Positions 34,501 through 43,383 of a DNA stretch of 64,000 nt are shown one piece after another. The notes under the pieces are model-generated. The model did no database searches, was not told the origin of the DNA, and saw nothing but the letters and a program-made list of their open reading frames with translations. Within the stretch, counting starts at the first letter, position 1. Every line of letters starts with the position of its first letter. Made by a program: the position numbers and the translations under genes. The stretch is from an uncultured Ruminococcus sp. (GTDB lineage Bacteria > Bacillota > Clostridia > Oscillospirales > Ruminococcaceae): contig NZ_CAMYUE010000002.1 in NCBI RefSeq assembly GCF_947301925.1, positions 468,104 through 532,103 on the forward strand. Reading direction: 5' to 3'.

Positions 34501-35789
34501 AACCATACTGTAATAGGATGAATCGGATAGCAACCCTTAGCGATTACATCAAAATACATCCTCTGATTAACCCAAACGGCTCTTTTGTTGATCTCCGGAG
34601 CTGCCCAATTGCATAGATTCATAAAAGTGTTTTTATGAAAATGAGCATAAACGTCATCTATGTTCCTTGTAACTATCCGTTCAAACGCACTCTCGTCTTT
34701 CTTTTCAATCAGATTGGCAAGTATTGTTTCAAAATTTGATGACAAATAGAATTTTTCGCTATTCTCATATCTTCCGACATATCGGGAGATATTTGAGCCG
34801 GCATTTTCTACTCGTCTTATGTATGAGTTCAGATCGTTCTGAATGAATGCATCAAAAACTATTCTGCCCTCGGCATTCTGAACTGCTTCAAATATCTGCT
34901 GTAATGATGAATCGCCGGCAACACGGGGATTATTGGCTGTGAACTCTATGTATCTTCCAAATTCGTCAAATAGAATGTAGATACGATCAAATACAGGGGT
35001 TTCGATGCAATATTTCTTTACAAGTAGAGTCAGTACATCAGCGGCAGATACATCTGATTCAGCATGAATATATGTACCCATGAATTCTTTGTATACTTCA
35101 TTAACAGCGTTGAATACAGCCTTGTCAGCGTTTTCGAGAGCCTCACATATTGCTTCAGGTGTTACCGAACCACTCAGACTGGTATTGGCGAGATAATACT
35201 CATACCGTTCTTTATGTGTTTCAAAAGTGTTATTGCAGAAACTAATAGCCTGCTTGTACTGTGTAGTAAGCTCATCGAATATATCAGCAGACAGGTTGTG
35301 TTGTGCAAGGGCTTTCTTAGCAGTAGCCAGAACTTCACTATTAAGGTTGAAGTCACGCATACCATTAAGAACAATAACAAGATTCTTACGAAGATCTGTT
35401 ATGATTTCTTCGCCTATTTGTCTGTCAGCAGCGGAGATATTTTTCAGAACCAACTGACGGAGTTCTTCGTCATGACCAGAGAGAAGTGAAGCCAGTGCAA
35501 CGGACAAATGAGATTTACCGGTTCCGTATCCGGCAATCGTCATACAGAAGCGGTTGCTTTCTGTTTCAGAAGCCCTTTTTGCAAGCTTCATCGCATAGGT
35601 TGCCGTATCATTTAATTTGTAACTTGTATTCTGCCATTCCTGCTGGTTGACACCATGATACTTCGGTCCATGAAAAACATAGCTATCTGCTATTGCACTT
35701 ACCTTGTCAGCATCATAAAACCAGTTAGCCTGAACAGCACCGCCGAAATACTTGTCCTTATTAAATTTCAGTATATCTCTTATCTGCAT
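31548..35789 (-). CDS. Large BrxC-like P-loop ATPase (second copy)
   Basis: A 1413-aa cytosolic ATPase. Walker A GYGTGKSH is at 87-94 and Walker B YILFDEFGRY at 271-280 with DE at 275-276. IHPITVWFLANTS near 415-430 is shared in form with IHPLSVFALIH of the other large ATPase. The C-terminal half (1000-1400) is a long helical, coiled-coil-rich region. The type is that of BREX BrxC/DUF6079 ATPases, which form the engine of DNA defence complexes. It is the last gene of the operon, starting 9 bases after the small winged-helix-like gene. It is inferred to be a partner of the DptFGH-like restriction set. Confidence 0.78.
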   Translation of the reverse strand: MQIRDILKFNKDKYFGGAVQANWFYDADKVSAIADSYVFHGPKYHGVNQQEWQNTSYKLNDTATYAMKLAKRASETESNRFCMTIAGYGTGKSHLSVALASLLSGHDEELRQLVLKNISAADRQIGEEIITDLRKNLVIVLNGMRDFNLNSEVLATAKKALAQHNLSADIFDELTTQYKQAISFCNNTFETHKERYEYYLANTSLSGSVTPEAICEALENADKAVFNAVNEVYKEFMGTYIHAESDVSAADVLTLLVKKYCIETPVFDRIYILFDEFGRYIEFTANNPRVAGDSSLQQIFEAVQNAEGRIVFDAFIQNDLNSYIRRVENAGSNISRYVGRYENSEKFYLSSNFETILANLIEKKDESAFERIVTRNIDDVYAHFHKNTFMNLCNWAAPEINKRAVWVNQRMYFDVIAKGCYPIHPITVWFLANTSSWMQQRSTIAYTAEMFEAIQNNEVSGRWLPYIYPVDIIGTSLFDEMLSSEEKGFVASQNCLTYQTIITKLDGKITENAVKVLRAILICSILKFKFYDRNSALSCLKLCSGLNEEDTNTAVAGLENEYCVITYDTEANRFDLNAEAHGKQEYTICIMKKMTMLRGYDPIDEMDEELSNELRLNVPVSTAFSQENSISSLEWQYNQILINISKINEMYCRSLMAKVKDATDGEMYRGILVYLYCGKTSERDIPIVTKLIKTLELHKLPIVFCLLFDDDEKWFGHLKRRAVYRKFTESEKEMYARFLGKESRAIIRAISSEFTRMTGEKKILTENGIETLTGRINQHCYDKFKKCYPNTIPFSFTEFEKKATPTAKKTLLSMCRSMFTGTMCNKQSYQGLDPTEKRRIVTALHTQTPSTSWQVFDANYNLCEPRNAKVKKIYQEVMEKFSADSQHTIGQLFGYYRSAPYGLNYYSLFLFIIYVLSLNSKKISIFDGTVLMTKQQFIDTFLQSDRKMLENLMKLRVVLKTQTDDEALTDLIKDIQQLVYTERCSEYSKQLKALVEASENIDSIKGEIAACEMKLQQGVNYNTTKYGLLTKAENAIETCKNTFSLIQIVSVLSNVEKPEVDSKIEEYSEFLYSPTYVARVEKLLSEASKTLDENFSPFVSKLKCSYSQSSEFKKKYQQTAKKLQELGKKEYASILKARIDVVLQEAELEQKYASTIADARRFISAIDNSVHTFDFPKCEETSAQLSGWLDTFNAANDMVSSVRDEFVRNLHEAQEKVKNQKSQLDKQIQQILKEIEEPTESYALLSEHISKAIRLNPDEKTVIALTSTLNLIEEFIKVKKSIIQADNSIIESLEEEYNNKWKGTVCDRYMTEYILSLKDIQAQKRNEWLRKNIQNIRDSIETMTVSQCVQWQGTMTELPEFLTENDLEVITLLSSAITEKIKTQKINGIIEMFVALTAEEKTECLRRLNNFKG

Positions 35790-35798
35790 TGTATCACC

Positions 35799-36626
35799 TT
35801 AATTCAATAATTCGTATAGGTGCGGAAGAACATCAGCTGCGTCCGCATTTTTAATAACAGTATACGGAACGAGCTGTTTGTTCAGTCTAATCAACTGTTT
35901 TCCTTCCATTTGTTCAAGAGCAAACAGCATTTCGTCTTCATCAAAGCCGAAGCGCTTGTTCCATTTCATATCTATTATCTGATCTGCTGTGATTTCCTGA
36001 GCTTCAGGATATTTTTTGTCCCATGAACTGAAAAGAGCATAAGCATAAACGTAAAGTCTCTCATCCTTATAATATGAGCTGTTTATGCGGATACCCTCAG
36101 AAAAATCGAGGAGATCAAGTAGAGCGAAAAATCCGTCATCGCTGTATGACTTTCTGAGCGCGCCGAGATCTGCCTTTACCATAAAAAAGTCATTGTACTT
36201 CTTTTTCATAGCTTCTTCGCTCATGGTTTCATCAAGCATTAACGGTAATCCGCTGTATATGAATGACCAGAGATAAGCTCCCGTATCTTCATTGCACATA
36301 TTATAATGACAAATCAATCTTGAAATGTCCTCAAACAGATATTTATCGTTTTCAAGAACGGTTTTGCCGAGTTCGGTCAATTCAAGTGTATACTTTCCCT
36401 TTGAAAGAGAGTGTGTTGTCAGCCCCATATACTGTGCATACAGTATATGGGGAACAACCTTACCACTTGTTTTTCCGGTCGGAATCCCTGTTTCTTCACT
36501 AATTTCTTCCTTTGAGCCTGTATAACAGGACTTTGCAAGTTCCATTATTTTAGTGATATAGGAATCCTGTGGGGAAAAGGTCTTGTGAAAATTTACGCTG
36601 TCATAAGAAAAAGTAGTTTCATTCAT
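35799..36626 (-). CDS. DUF4007-like winged-helix protein (second copy)
   Basis: The 275-aa protein begins with a short Phe-His-Lys-Thr-Phe-Ser motif (residues 12-17) and helices that look like a winged helix: SKEEISEETGIPTGKTSG, then LTELGKTVLEND. The middle carries LICHYNMCNEDTGAYLWSF, positioned like the TLWLLH segment of DUF4007 proteins. The match to DUF4007 is distant; the parallel position beside a large ATPase is what supports it. It overlaps the DptH-like gene by eight bases and precedes the ATPase by nine, so the three are made together. Confidence 0.55.
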   Translation of the reverse strand: MNETTFSYDSVNFHKTFSPQDSYITKIMELAKSCYTGSKEEISEETGIPTGKTSGKVVPHILYAQYMGLTTHSLSKGKYTLELTELGKTVLENDKYLFEDISRLICHYNMCNEDTGAYLWSFIYSGLPLMLDETMSEEAMKKKYNDFFMVKADLGALRKSYSDDGFFALLDLLDFSEGIRINSSYYKDERLYVYAYALFSSWDKKYPEAQEITADQIIDMKWNKRFGFDEDEMLFALEQMEGKQLIRLNKQLVPYTVIKNADAADVLPHLYELLN

Positions 36627-39600
36627 TATCCAGTCTCTCCTGCATACTTGGAACTTTGATAACCTTCGGAGGATATACTGTCCATTTTTCGTTCTTAATC
36701 ATACTTCCGGAAGTGACACATTCTCCCTTTCTGAGCTTTTTAAGACGGGCTGCCCAATCTTTCTTGCCCTGTGGTGTTGTATCAAGGTTCTTGGCTACAG
36801 TATCTACTCCGTCATCAGGAGGACAGAAGTACAGCTTCTGACCTGACTGCTGTAATCTCTGTATCTCATCATCGGATAACTGTGGCTTCATGAACTGAGT
36901 TGCATACCAGCCTGAAATACCGAACTTTCTGCCTTCTGTAAGTATCTTTGCACTCGGAGACTTCTCACCGTGATCAAGGTTCTGTGCTTCGTCCATTACA
37001 AGAATGAACGGCTTGGTTTCGTCTCCAGTTTTACTACAAAAACTCCATATATCCCATAACATAAGCTCTGTCAGTAGAACTTGAACGTCTCTGCCGTATC
37101 CGGCAAGCTGCATGACATATACAGTTCCTTTTTCTGAATCTCTTATTGCTTCCCAACCAAAGTTATCATCAGCTGCGAATGGATTCATATCAATAAAGGG
37201 CTGTATTTTGCTTAATACGGTTTTCGAGTAGTTGTTATCGAGGGATTCCAGTTCAGAAGCAAGGTGTTGGAAACTCATATTGTCCCCATAAGTCCTAAGA
37301 CCGTTCAGTACTGCTGAATACACAGCACTCTTCTGCTGATCTCCGAATTTATATACACTTGTCATTATTTCAGCTATTTTACTTGCAACATCAATATCCT
37401 CTTCAGGAACAAAGATATCCTCGTCAATTTGAATATCGCCTTTCTTGAAAGGATTGATAGGTATCTTAACTGCTTTGACAACTCTCTGTTCAATTTTGTC
37501 AGCCAGTTCCTGCTTAAAAACTGGATCGAGTTTACTATTGGTAAATCCGCCTGTATAGTCAAAGACAACCGAGGATATACCCTGACGGGCAGCACTCATA
37601 AGCAACCCTTGAATACAGTAAGTCTTACCGCAACCAGAGTTACCGTTTATAAGCAAATGGCGATTGTTCAGGCTCTTGTTTCCGAACTCCCAGTAAATCT
37701 TTTCGCCATTTTTCATATCGCTTCCGAGCCAAATACGGACATTGGCAATAGTTTTCTTTTCAGAGGCTTCATCAGATACGCTTGGAGTATCACTATCCTC
37801 TGTGGATGTGATTGTAGGTTCAGTTTGGGTTGTACTGTTGCTATCTGGTGTTGTGGGATCAGAGCTTTCTGTAGAAATAGATATATCTGTATTGTCTGAA
37901 ACTTCGGGATTAACCGGTTCTTCTACATCGCCGGAGGAAAAAGTATTCGGGCTTTCGTGAGTGTCGCCGGTGCCTGTGAAGATGATGCCAGTTGAGGTTT
38001 CCGATTCTTCTACGTACTCTTCTTCCTCTTCATCAGAATTAGTGTTTTGGTCAATCTCGATATATTCAACGGTTTCACCATCATCACGAGGAAGAAGCAT
38101 TTTCTGAATGGAGGTCTGACCATAGGTGTGTACGTTTATGTCGAAAGTGCCATCATTATTCTGTTCTGTGTTGTCATCGTCACCCTTGAGGTCAAAGGCA
38201 AACACTTCGCCTTGCCAGTGTATATTGAATTCACCGCTCAAAATATTGTATATTTTGGAATTGATAGCTGTATACTTAGGATCGTTGTCATCAAGGCTGA
38301 GCTTTGAGAAGACAATAGCACGATAAAGCTGCGTAAACCAATATCTTCTGTCAATACCATTATTATGTTCGTTCCAATACTGTGAGAAAGAACTCATTGC
38401 AGCTGATACCTGACCAACAGCTTCATCATAATACCCTTCAACATTCACGCTCATCTTGCATTCGATAATCTTTACCGAAACATCAAGTGGCTTGCCTGTA
38501 TCGGCAATATCATCATTGTTTGGTATTTCAATCAGCATAAAGTCAGGGCGTGTCTCATTGTTCTTGAACCAGTGCTGATAATTGTCAAGGTTTATTAGAC
38601 TTCTCAGTACATACTTGCCGTTATCAGGCTGATCTATACCGAGAATCTTGACTGTTAGTGCATATGCAAGGAAGTTATGTATTTCATAATCATAGGGGTT
38701 GAGAGCTTTCAGTATTCTGCTTCCATCAAAAGACTCAGTAAGATTGACACAGTATTCAGCAGACGTTTCAGCTCTTGCCATACTCCAGTTTGTGAACTTA
38801 CCAATGAGACGCTGCTTGAGCATTGCCTTAATATCTTCAAGCAGGTCATAACGTGCTGACACAGTTACGTTATATTCTCCAAAACAGCCTTCACCAGTTG
38901 TAAAACCGATAATTCTCCTGTTGTCATCAGCATTCAGAAGTTCTTTGTCGATAGCCCTGTCCTCACATACTACCCAGCGACAACAATCATGAGCTATTTT
39001 CAGAAGTGCGTTCTGTTTACTTTGAAGTTCAAGCACCTGCATAACCTTATACTGCGAATCAACAGCATTAGGCTGCATTACTTTATTTGTAAGCTGCGTA
39101 TATGCTTTCGATACAATGAACTGAAGCTGAGAAATGTTTACTTTTCTCTTATAATCGTGAGAAGATGAGATGGTATCAGGTATAAAAGTCATCGGGAATT
39201 GACAATTCACCTGATATTCAAGCTCTTGCTTGTCACTGGAGAGATACTGATCGAACTGAACGTTTTCGGTCTGAAGGATATCATATATAAAGCAGATGTC
39301 CTGGTTATGAAGCAGTCCTGGCAATTCGTTTTCAAACTTGTCACGGGAAATATACTGTAAATAGGTCTTGAGAGTTACAGTACGCTCTTTGTTCATGTAG
39401 TTGTTTAACCAGTATTTCAGATAACCACTGACATTCTTTGATCCGCCGAAGCATATCACTTTCAGATGTATGGTAGCATTGACCTTTTTCTTTTCAAGCT
39501 CATTGGTTACCTTATTGATTCCTTCAACCACATATTGTATCTCGGTCGGAGAAACAAAAGCGACATTCAGACCGTCTATCCTGGACGGGAAAGTACGAAC

Positions 39601-41853
39601 ATAATTCATTATGTGGTGAAGAATGATGTTTGACTGTTCGGAAACATCAGCATTGCTGTCGTTTTCCTCCGGAATCAATTCAATGTTGCTGATATAGTTC
39701 TTTTTGTTTTCCCCGTAATAAATGGCATAGAATCCCCATACATTCTTGCAGATTAGTTTGTCGCTTCCACACGGTATCATATCCACGCCTTGTGTAATAG
39801 CAGCAAGCTTGCCAAATTCTCTAAATTTACTCTCAATTTCGGAGAATTTGAGTTCTTCAAGGTAGTTTATAAGATCACGGAAGCTGAAAATGATATAGTC
39901 ATTCCTCGCAATGATCTTTTCAAGCATTGCCGGATTATACGCAGGCACAATAACTTCCGATGACTTGGCACTATCAAGGAAATCAGAGTCGGAAATGATA
40001 TTGAAGATATTAAGAATATAGCCTATCTTGTTCTGGACAGCACTGGTATACCCTGAATAATTCTTCGTTATGGTTTCAAGTAAGTCTGTATAGTTAGTTA
40101 TCAGTTCATTCATGGATGCAATTGAACTAAAAAATCCATTTTCGAGTACATCCTCAGTCCATTTTGAAAATGACTGATGAAGCAGGGCAAACTCATTAGC
40201 AAAGCATTCCTTAAAGGTCTTATTTACTGCGCTTGAATAGTTTGAAAGAATCTTGCAACGGATACTTTCAAGCTTTATGAAAAATTCATCTTCACATTCG
40301 CTTGCAATAAGCTCGTCCATATTACTACAAGTGGTAAGGAGAGGCGCTTCCGGAGATATACCATTCTGTTCATTAGTACAGAGATGCCTTAGAAGTGAGA
40401 AAGCGTTTTTCCAGTTAGCATAAGGAGAAAAGCTCCACTTCACCTCTGTTTTTTTCTTTTCGTTCTCGGATTCTCCAACATTAAGTATCTCAAACTTGAT
40501 CTCGGAGTCTACGCCCCACTTATTGATAGTTTTTAATTTTGATTTTATATAATCAAGGTTATCAGTAAGAAATGGATCGGTGTCATCACAATAACGGACG
40601 CTAATATTGGAATTTACAAGCCCCTTATCTTTGATATAGTCAAGCATACCGCCCATATAAGTACAGATGTTGTCGAAATGGGTACTGAGTGATGTATCAT
40701 CATCGTCATCATCGGAGGAAGTACAGTTTGATAAGCGGATAGCTGTAACGGTGACCTCGGTTGTAAGCGGATCATGATCGAATCTTTCTCTGAACCGTAG
40801 CCATGAATAAATTAGCATTTCAAGATAAACTGTAAGAGGTTCGCCCTTGACTTTATATACCTTTTCTTTTGGCGGCTTCGGCTCATCATCAATGGCGAGA
40901 TCAAGTATATTTGATACGATACCGAAATCAGTCTCCATAAACTTCTGACGGTTTTCGTTTATTTTCTTATTGTCAATGAACTCTGCCAGCGAAGAACGAA
41001 ACTCTGAAAAAGTGCTAAACCCTTCAAACGGAGCTGTTTCGTCGATTCCGTTATCTTCTGCAAATCGATCAAGTTTTTTGCTTAGACTTGATCTTTTGGC
41101 AGAACTGATGGTCAGAGCATTGTTTATAAACTGGTATGCGCTTGAAATGTATTTCAAAGGCTTCTTGGTAGGCTTTTTGATGTTTGTTCTGATAGATGGA
41201 ATGCCCCAAAACTGCTGTAAAGAACCGTAAATGTGTTCAACAAGCCCATCAAGGGTATCTATATCATGGTTGTTGAGATCATCTACAAACCGGCTGAGTT
41301 GCATTGCATCAATGTTGATATGACGGAAAAGGTCTTTGTAAACATTGTTGATACAGTTGCTACTCTTTTCTGTGTCAGAACTAAAATCACTCAGCAGATC
41401 GGTGAACCATATACTGAAATCCTTTTTAAGGCGTTCAACTATATCATTCATTGAGATATGTGTAAAGTCCTTCAAACTTCCTCTGTCAAGTGCGGTTTCA
41501 GCACCCATTAGCAGGAACAGAGTTGTACCTGTAACAGAAGCGGCAGCTTGATTGCGGAAGAAAGTCAGCGGTTCATTTTTTGCATAGCCGTTATCACGGA
41601 GATACTCAAGAGCAGGTACCCACTCCGGCTTATTCTTTTCCATAAAGAATGTCAATTTACTATATTCAAGATTTGATATGAATCTCAGACCACTTTTGGA
41701 TGAAAAGTGCTTACAAATCTCCATGTATATTACAGGAGTATCGAAGTCCTCCAGTTTGAGCAGATAGGTTCTATCTGGAACTTTCATCTGATTTTCGATC
41801 ATGTTGATGATCTCGTTTATCAGCTTTTTCAACTTAATCTGCCTCACTTTCAT
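36619..41853 (-). CDS. dptH: DptH-like protein with C-terminal HerA/FtsK ATPase
   Basis: A 1744-aa protein. Residues 1-1260 form a mostly helical platform. A Thr/Ser/Glu-rich low-complexity linker spans about 1263-1370. The C-terminal motor has Walker A NGNSGCGKT near 1405 and Walker B ILVMDEAQN near 1615, with an Arg/Gln-rich end, as in HerA/FtsK helicases. DptH is the translocase of DptFGH restriction, which inhibits replication or cuts non-phosphorothioated DNA. The gene follows DptG- and DptF-like genes in the known order. The chosen ATG lacks a ribosome site; a TTG seven codons later has GAGG and directly follows the previous stop, so it may be the real start. The gene symbol is by family. 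Confidence 0.8.
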   Translation of the reverse strand: MKVRQIKLKKLINEIINMIENQMKVPDRTYLLKLEDFDTPVIYMEICKHFSSKSGLRFISNLEYSKLTFFMEKNKPEWVPALEYLRDNGYAKNEPLTFFRNQAAASVTGTTLFLLMGAETALDRGSLKDFTHISMNDIVERLKKDFSIWFTDLLSDFSSDTEKSSNCINNVYKDLFRHINIDAMQLSRFVDDLNNHDIDTLDGLVEHIYGSLQQFWGIPSIRTNIKKPTKKPLKYISSAYQFINNALTISSAKRSSLSKKLDRFAEDNGIDETAPFEGFSTFSEFRSSLAEFIDNKKINENRQKFMETDFGIVSNILDLAIDDEPKPPKEKVYKVKGEPLTVYLEMLIYSWLRFRERFDHDPLTTEVTVTAIRLSNCTSSDDDDDDTSLSTHFDNICTYMGGMLDYIKDKGLVNSNISVRYCDDTDPFLTDNLDYIKSKLKTINKWGVDSEIKFEILNVGESENEKKKTEVKWSFSPYANWKNAFSLLRHLCTNEQNGISPEAPLLTTCSNMDELIASECEDEFFIKLESIRCKILSNYSSAVNKTFKECFANEFALLHQSFSKWTEDVLENGFFSSIASMNELITNYTDLLETITKNYSGYTSAVQNKIGYILNIFNIISDSDFLDSAKSSEVIVPAYNPAMLEKIIARNDYIIFSFRDLINYLEELKFSEIESKFREFGKLAAITQGVDMIPCGSDKLICKNVWGFYAIYYGENKKNYISNIELIPEENDSNADVSEQSNIILHHIMNYVRTFPSRIDGLNVAFVSPTEIQYVVEGINKVTNELEKKKVNATIHLKVICFGGSKNVSGYLKYWLNNYMNKERTVTLKTYLQYISRDKFENELPGLLHNQDICFIYDILQTENVQFDQYLSSDKQELEYQVNCQFPMTFIPDTISSSHDYKRKVNISQLQFIVSKAYTQLTNKVMQPNAVDSQYKVMQVLELQSKQNALLKIAHDCCRWVVCEDRAIDKELLNADDNRRIIGFTTGEGCFGEYNVTVSARYDLLEDIKAMLKQRLIGKFTNWSMARAETSAEYCVNLTESFDGSRILKALNPYDYEIHNFLAYALTVKILGIDQPDNGKYVLRSLINLDNYQHWFKNNETRPDFMLIEIPNNDDIADTGKPLDVSVKIIECKMSVNVEGYYDEAVGQVSAAMSSFSQYWNEHNNGIDRRYWFTQLYRAIVFSKLSLDDNDPKYTAINSKIYNILSGEFNIHWQGEVFAFDLKGDDDNTEQNNDGTFDINVHTYGQTSIQKMLLPRDDGETVEYIEIDQNTNSDEEEEEYVEESETSTGIIFTGTGDTHESPNTFSSGDVEEPVNPEVSDNTDISISTESSDPTTPDSNSTTQTEPTITSTEDSDTPSVSDEASEKKTIANVRIWLGSDMKNGEKIYWEFGNKSLNNRHLLINGNSGCGKTYCIQGLLMSAARQGISSVVFDYTGGFTNSKLDPVFKQELADKIEQRVVKAVKIPINPFKKGDIQIDEDIFVPEEDIDVASKIAEIMTSVYKFGDQQKSAVYSAVLNGLRTYGDNMSFQHLASELESLDNNYSKTVLSKIQPFIDMNPFAADDNFGWEAIRDSEKGTVYVMQLAGYGRDVQVLLTELMLWDIWSFCSKTGDETKPFILVMDEAQNLDHGEKSPSAKILTEGRKFGISGWYATQFMKPQLSDDEIQRLQQSGQKLYFCPPDDGVDTVAKNLDTTPQGKKDWAARLKKLRKGECVTSGSMIKNEKWTVYPPKVIKVPSMQERLDNE

Positions 41854-43369
41854 ACGGGTTTTCTACGATAGATGTCGCATCAGAAAGGTCACGCAGGAAA
41901 CCACAGTTTTTGAGCTTCTGAGCAAAGTCAGATTTGTTCATTTGCAGGAATGTTACGTTTGACTGATAGGGAGCTTTGTTTTCTGAGACAGCTCTTGCGT
42001 AATGTTCCGGCGAAATCACAATTTCAAAATGCTCATAGAGCATATCAAGGAAATTGTCAAAGGTTACTTTTTTTTCGACAGGTATGAGCGACATTACAAG
42101 GAATTTTAGTATCTCTTCGGGAAGTGTATACCGCATATCCGGTCCGTTCATAGGAATAATCATACCCATATTTTTACCGAGTTTTCTTATAACCTTAATG
42201 GTGTCATCGGAAGCTCCCTTCCTTCTCTTGTTGATTTTATCTTCATCATCATGAGGATAGAAGTATGCTATGCCTTTGTCGATGTATTTGGTAAAGCTTT
42301 CTTCATTCAGAGAGAAACAGTGATGAGCAAGTTTTTTGACTTCTGCGTGTTCTTTTTTGTCCGGCTCACAGGTATCTATTAGCCAGACTGAGCCTGCTGT
42401 TTCACTACCTTTTGCAGCAATAGTTATCATCATTCGGAAAATTTGAATCACAATTCCATAGGAAAGCAAATCAAGTTTCTCCATTGGCTGGATACGGTTG
42501 TCAAGGAAGGTAGTTAGCTCGGACACAGTATACTTGTCCCTGTACTCATAATCAAGAGGGATAGCTTTCATGGTTTTCCGGACTGCTGGTTTATCTGTAT
42601 CACGATCATAGAAATCCATTTCATCTTCCCATTTTTGCTGTATGTACTCACTTATCTTACTAAGCTGAGGAATTCCTGAGAGCATCATCCTTATCTGCTT
42701 TTCAAGAAGTTCCTTTTTATCACATTCTGCGTTATTGAGAGCGTGAAGAAGATGAAGATAGTATATTTCTCCGCCTCTTGCCATATATGTATAACTATTG
42801 AAGTCAAAGGAATTATCGGTAGAAACACTGTCAATCGAAGCTCTTTCCCTGTGACCTTTTCTCGCAAGTGATTCAGGAAACAGAACTTCAGGACATACAG
42901 GAAGCAGATTCTTGTTAAACCATGAACGACCGGCATTTTCAATGCTGAATCCGTATAGAATATTCTGTAATACGAAAATTGCCTCCTTATCTTCCAGCTG
43001 TGTAGATTCCTGTTCAATGTTATCGGTTATTATCTTAACACATTTCTTATATGCTTCATCATCAATGGCAGACTTGGTATCAAGGCGGCTGTTATCAAAG
43101 AAAATAAAACGCTTAAGTCCCATGTTTGAAATAGGAGTGTATTCGATCATGTGGTCGTTTACTTTATCACTAATAATAAACATTTCGTTAGTAGACTGCG
43201 AATTATCATCGACAATACGTTTTTTCGACATGGCAATTTGTAAAAACTCTGCCAAGTATTCATAACGTGTCTGCTGAGGTTTAATTCTGTGTCCGAATAA
43301 TAGACTCTGTATAGAGCAGTCATTTGCATCAGGGGTTAGAGCACCCTGTGGAAACAATTCATAGAGCAT
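41834..43369 (-). CDS. dptG: DptG-like protein
   Basis: A 511-aa soluble protein starting MLYELFPQGALTPDANDC. It has no P-loop and no transmembrane segment. A KRFIFFD strand lies near 85 and a Gly-Arg-Ser-Trp-Phe-Asn motif near 166. It occupies the position of DptG between DptF and DptH, and its length fits the family (about 430-500). DptG is a required but poorly understood component of phosphorothioation-dependent restriction. It is 14 bases from the DptF-like stop and overlaps DptH by 20. The assignment relies on synteny and size; sequence similarity was not measured. Confidence 0.65.
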   Translation of the reverse strand: MLYELFPQGALTPDANDCSIQSLLFGHRIKPQQTRYEYLAEFLQIAMSKKRIVDDNSQSTNEMFIISDKVNDHMIEYTPISNMGLKRFIFFDNSRLDTKSAIDDEAYKKCVKIITDNIEQESTQLEDKEAIFVLQNILYGFSIENAGRSWFNKNLLPVCPEVLFPESLARKGHRERASIDSVSTDNSFDFNSYTYMARGGEIYYLHLLHALNNAECDKKELLEKQIRMMLSGIPQLSKISEYIQQKWEDEMDFYDRDTDKPAVRKTMKAIPLDYEYRDKYTVSELTTFLDNRIQPMEKLDLLSYGIVIQIFRMMITIAAKGSETAGSVWLIDTCEPDKKEHAEVKKLAHHCFSLNEESFTKYIDKGIAYFYPHDDEDKINKRRKGASDDTIKVIRKLGKNMGMIIPMNGPDMRYTLPEEILKFLVMSLIPVEKKVTFDNFLDMLYEHFEIVISPEHYARAVSENKAPYQSNVTFLQMNKSDFAQKLKNCGFLRDLSDATSIVENPYESEAD

Positions 43370-43383
43370 GAGATCACCTGCTT

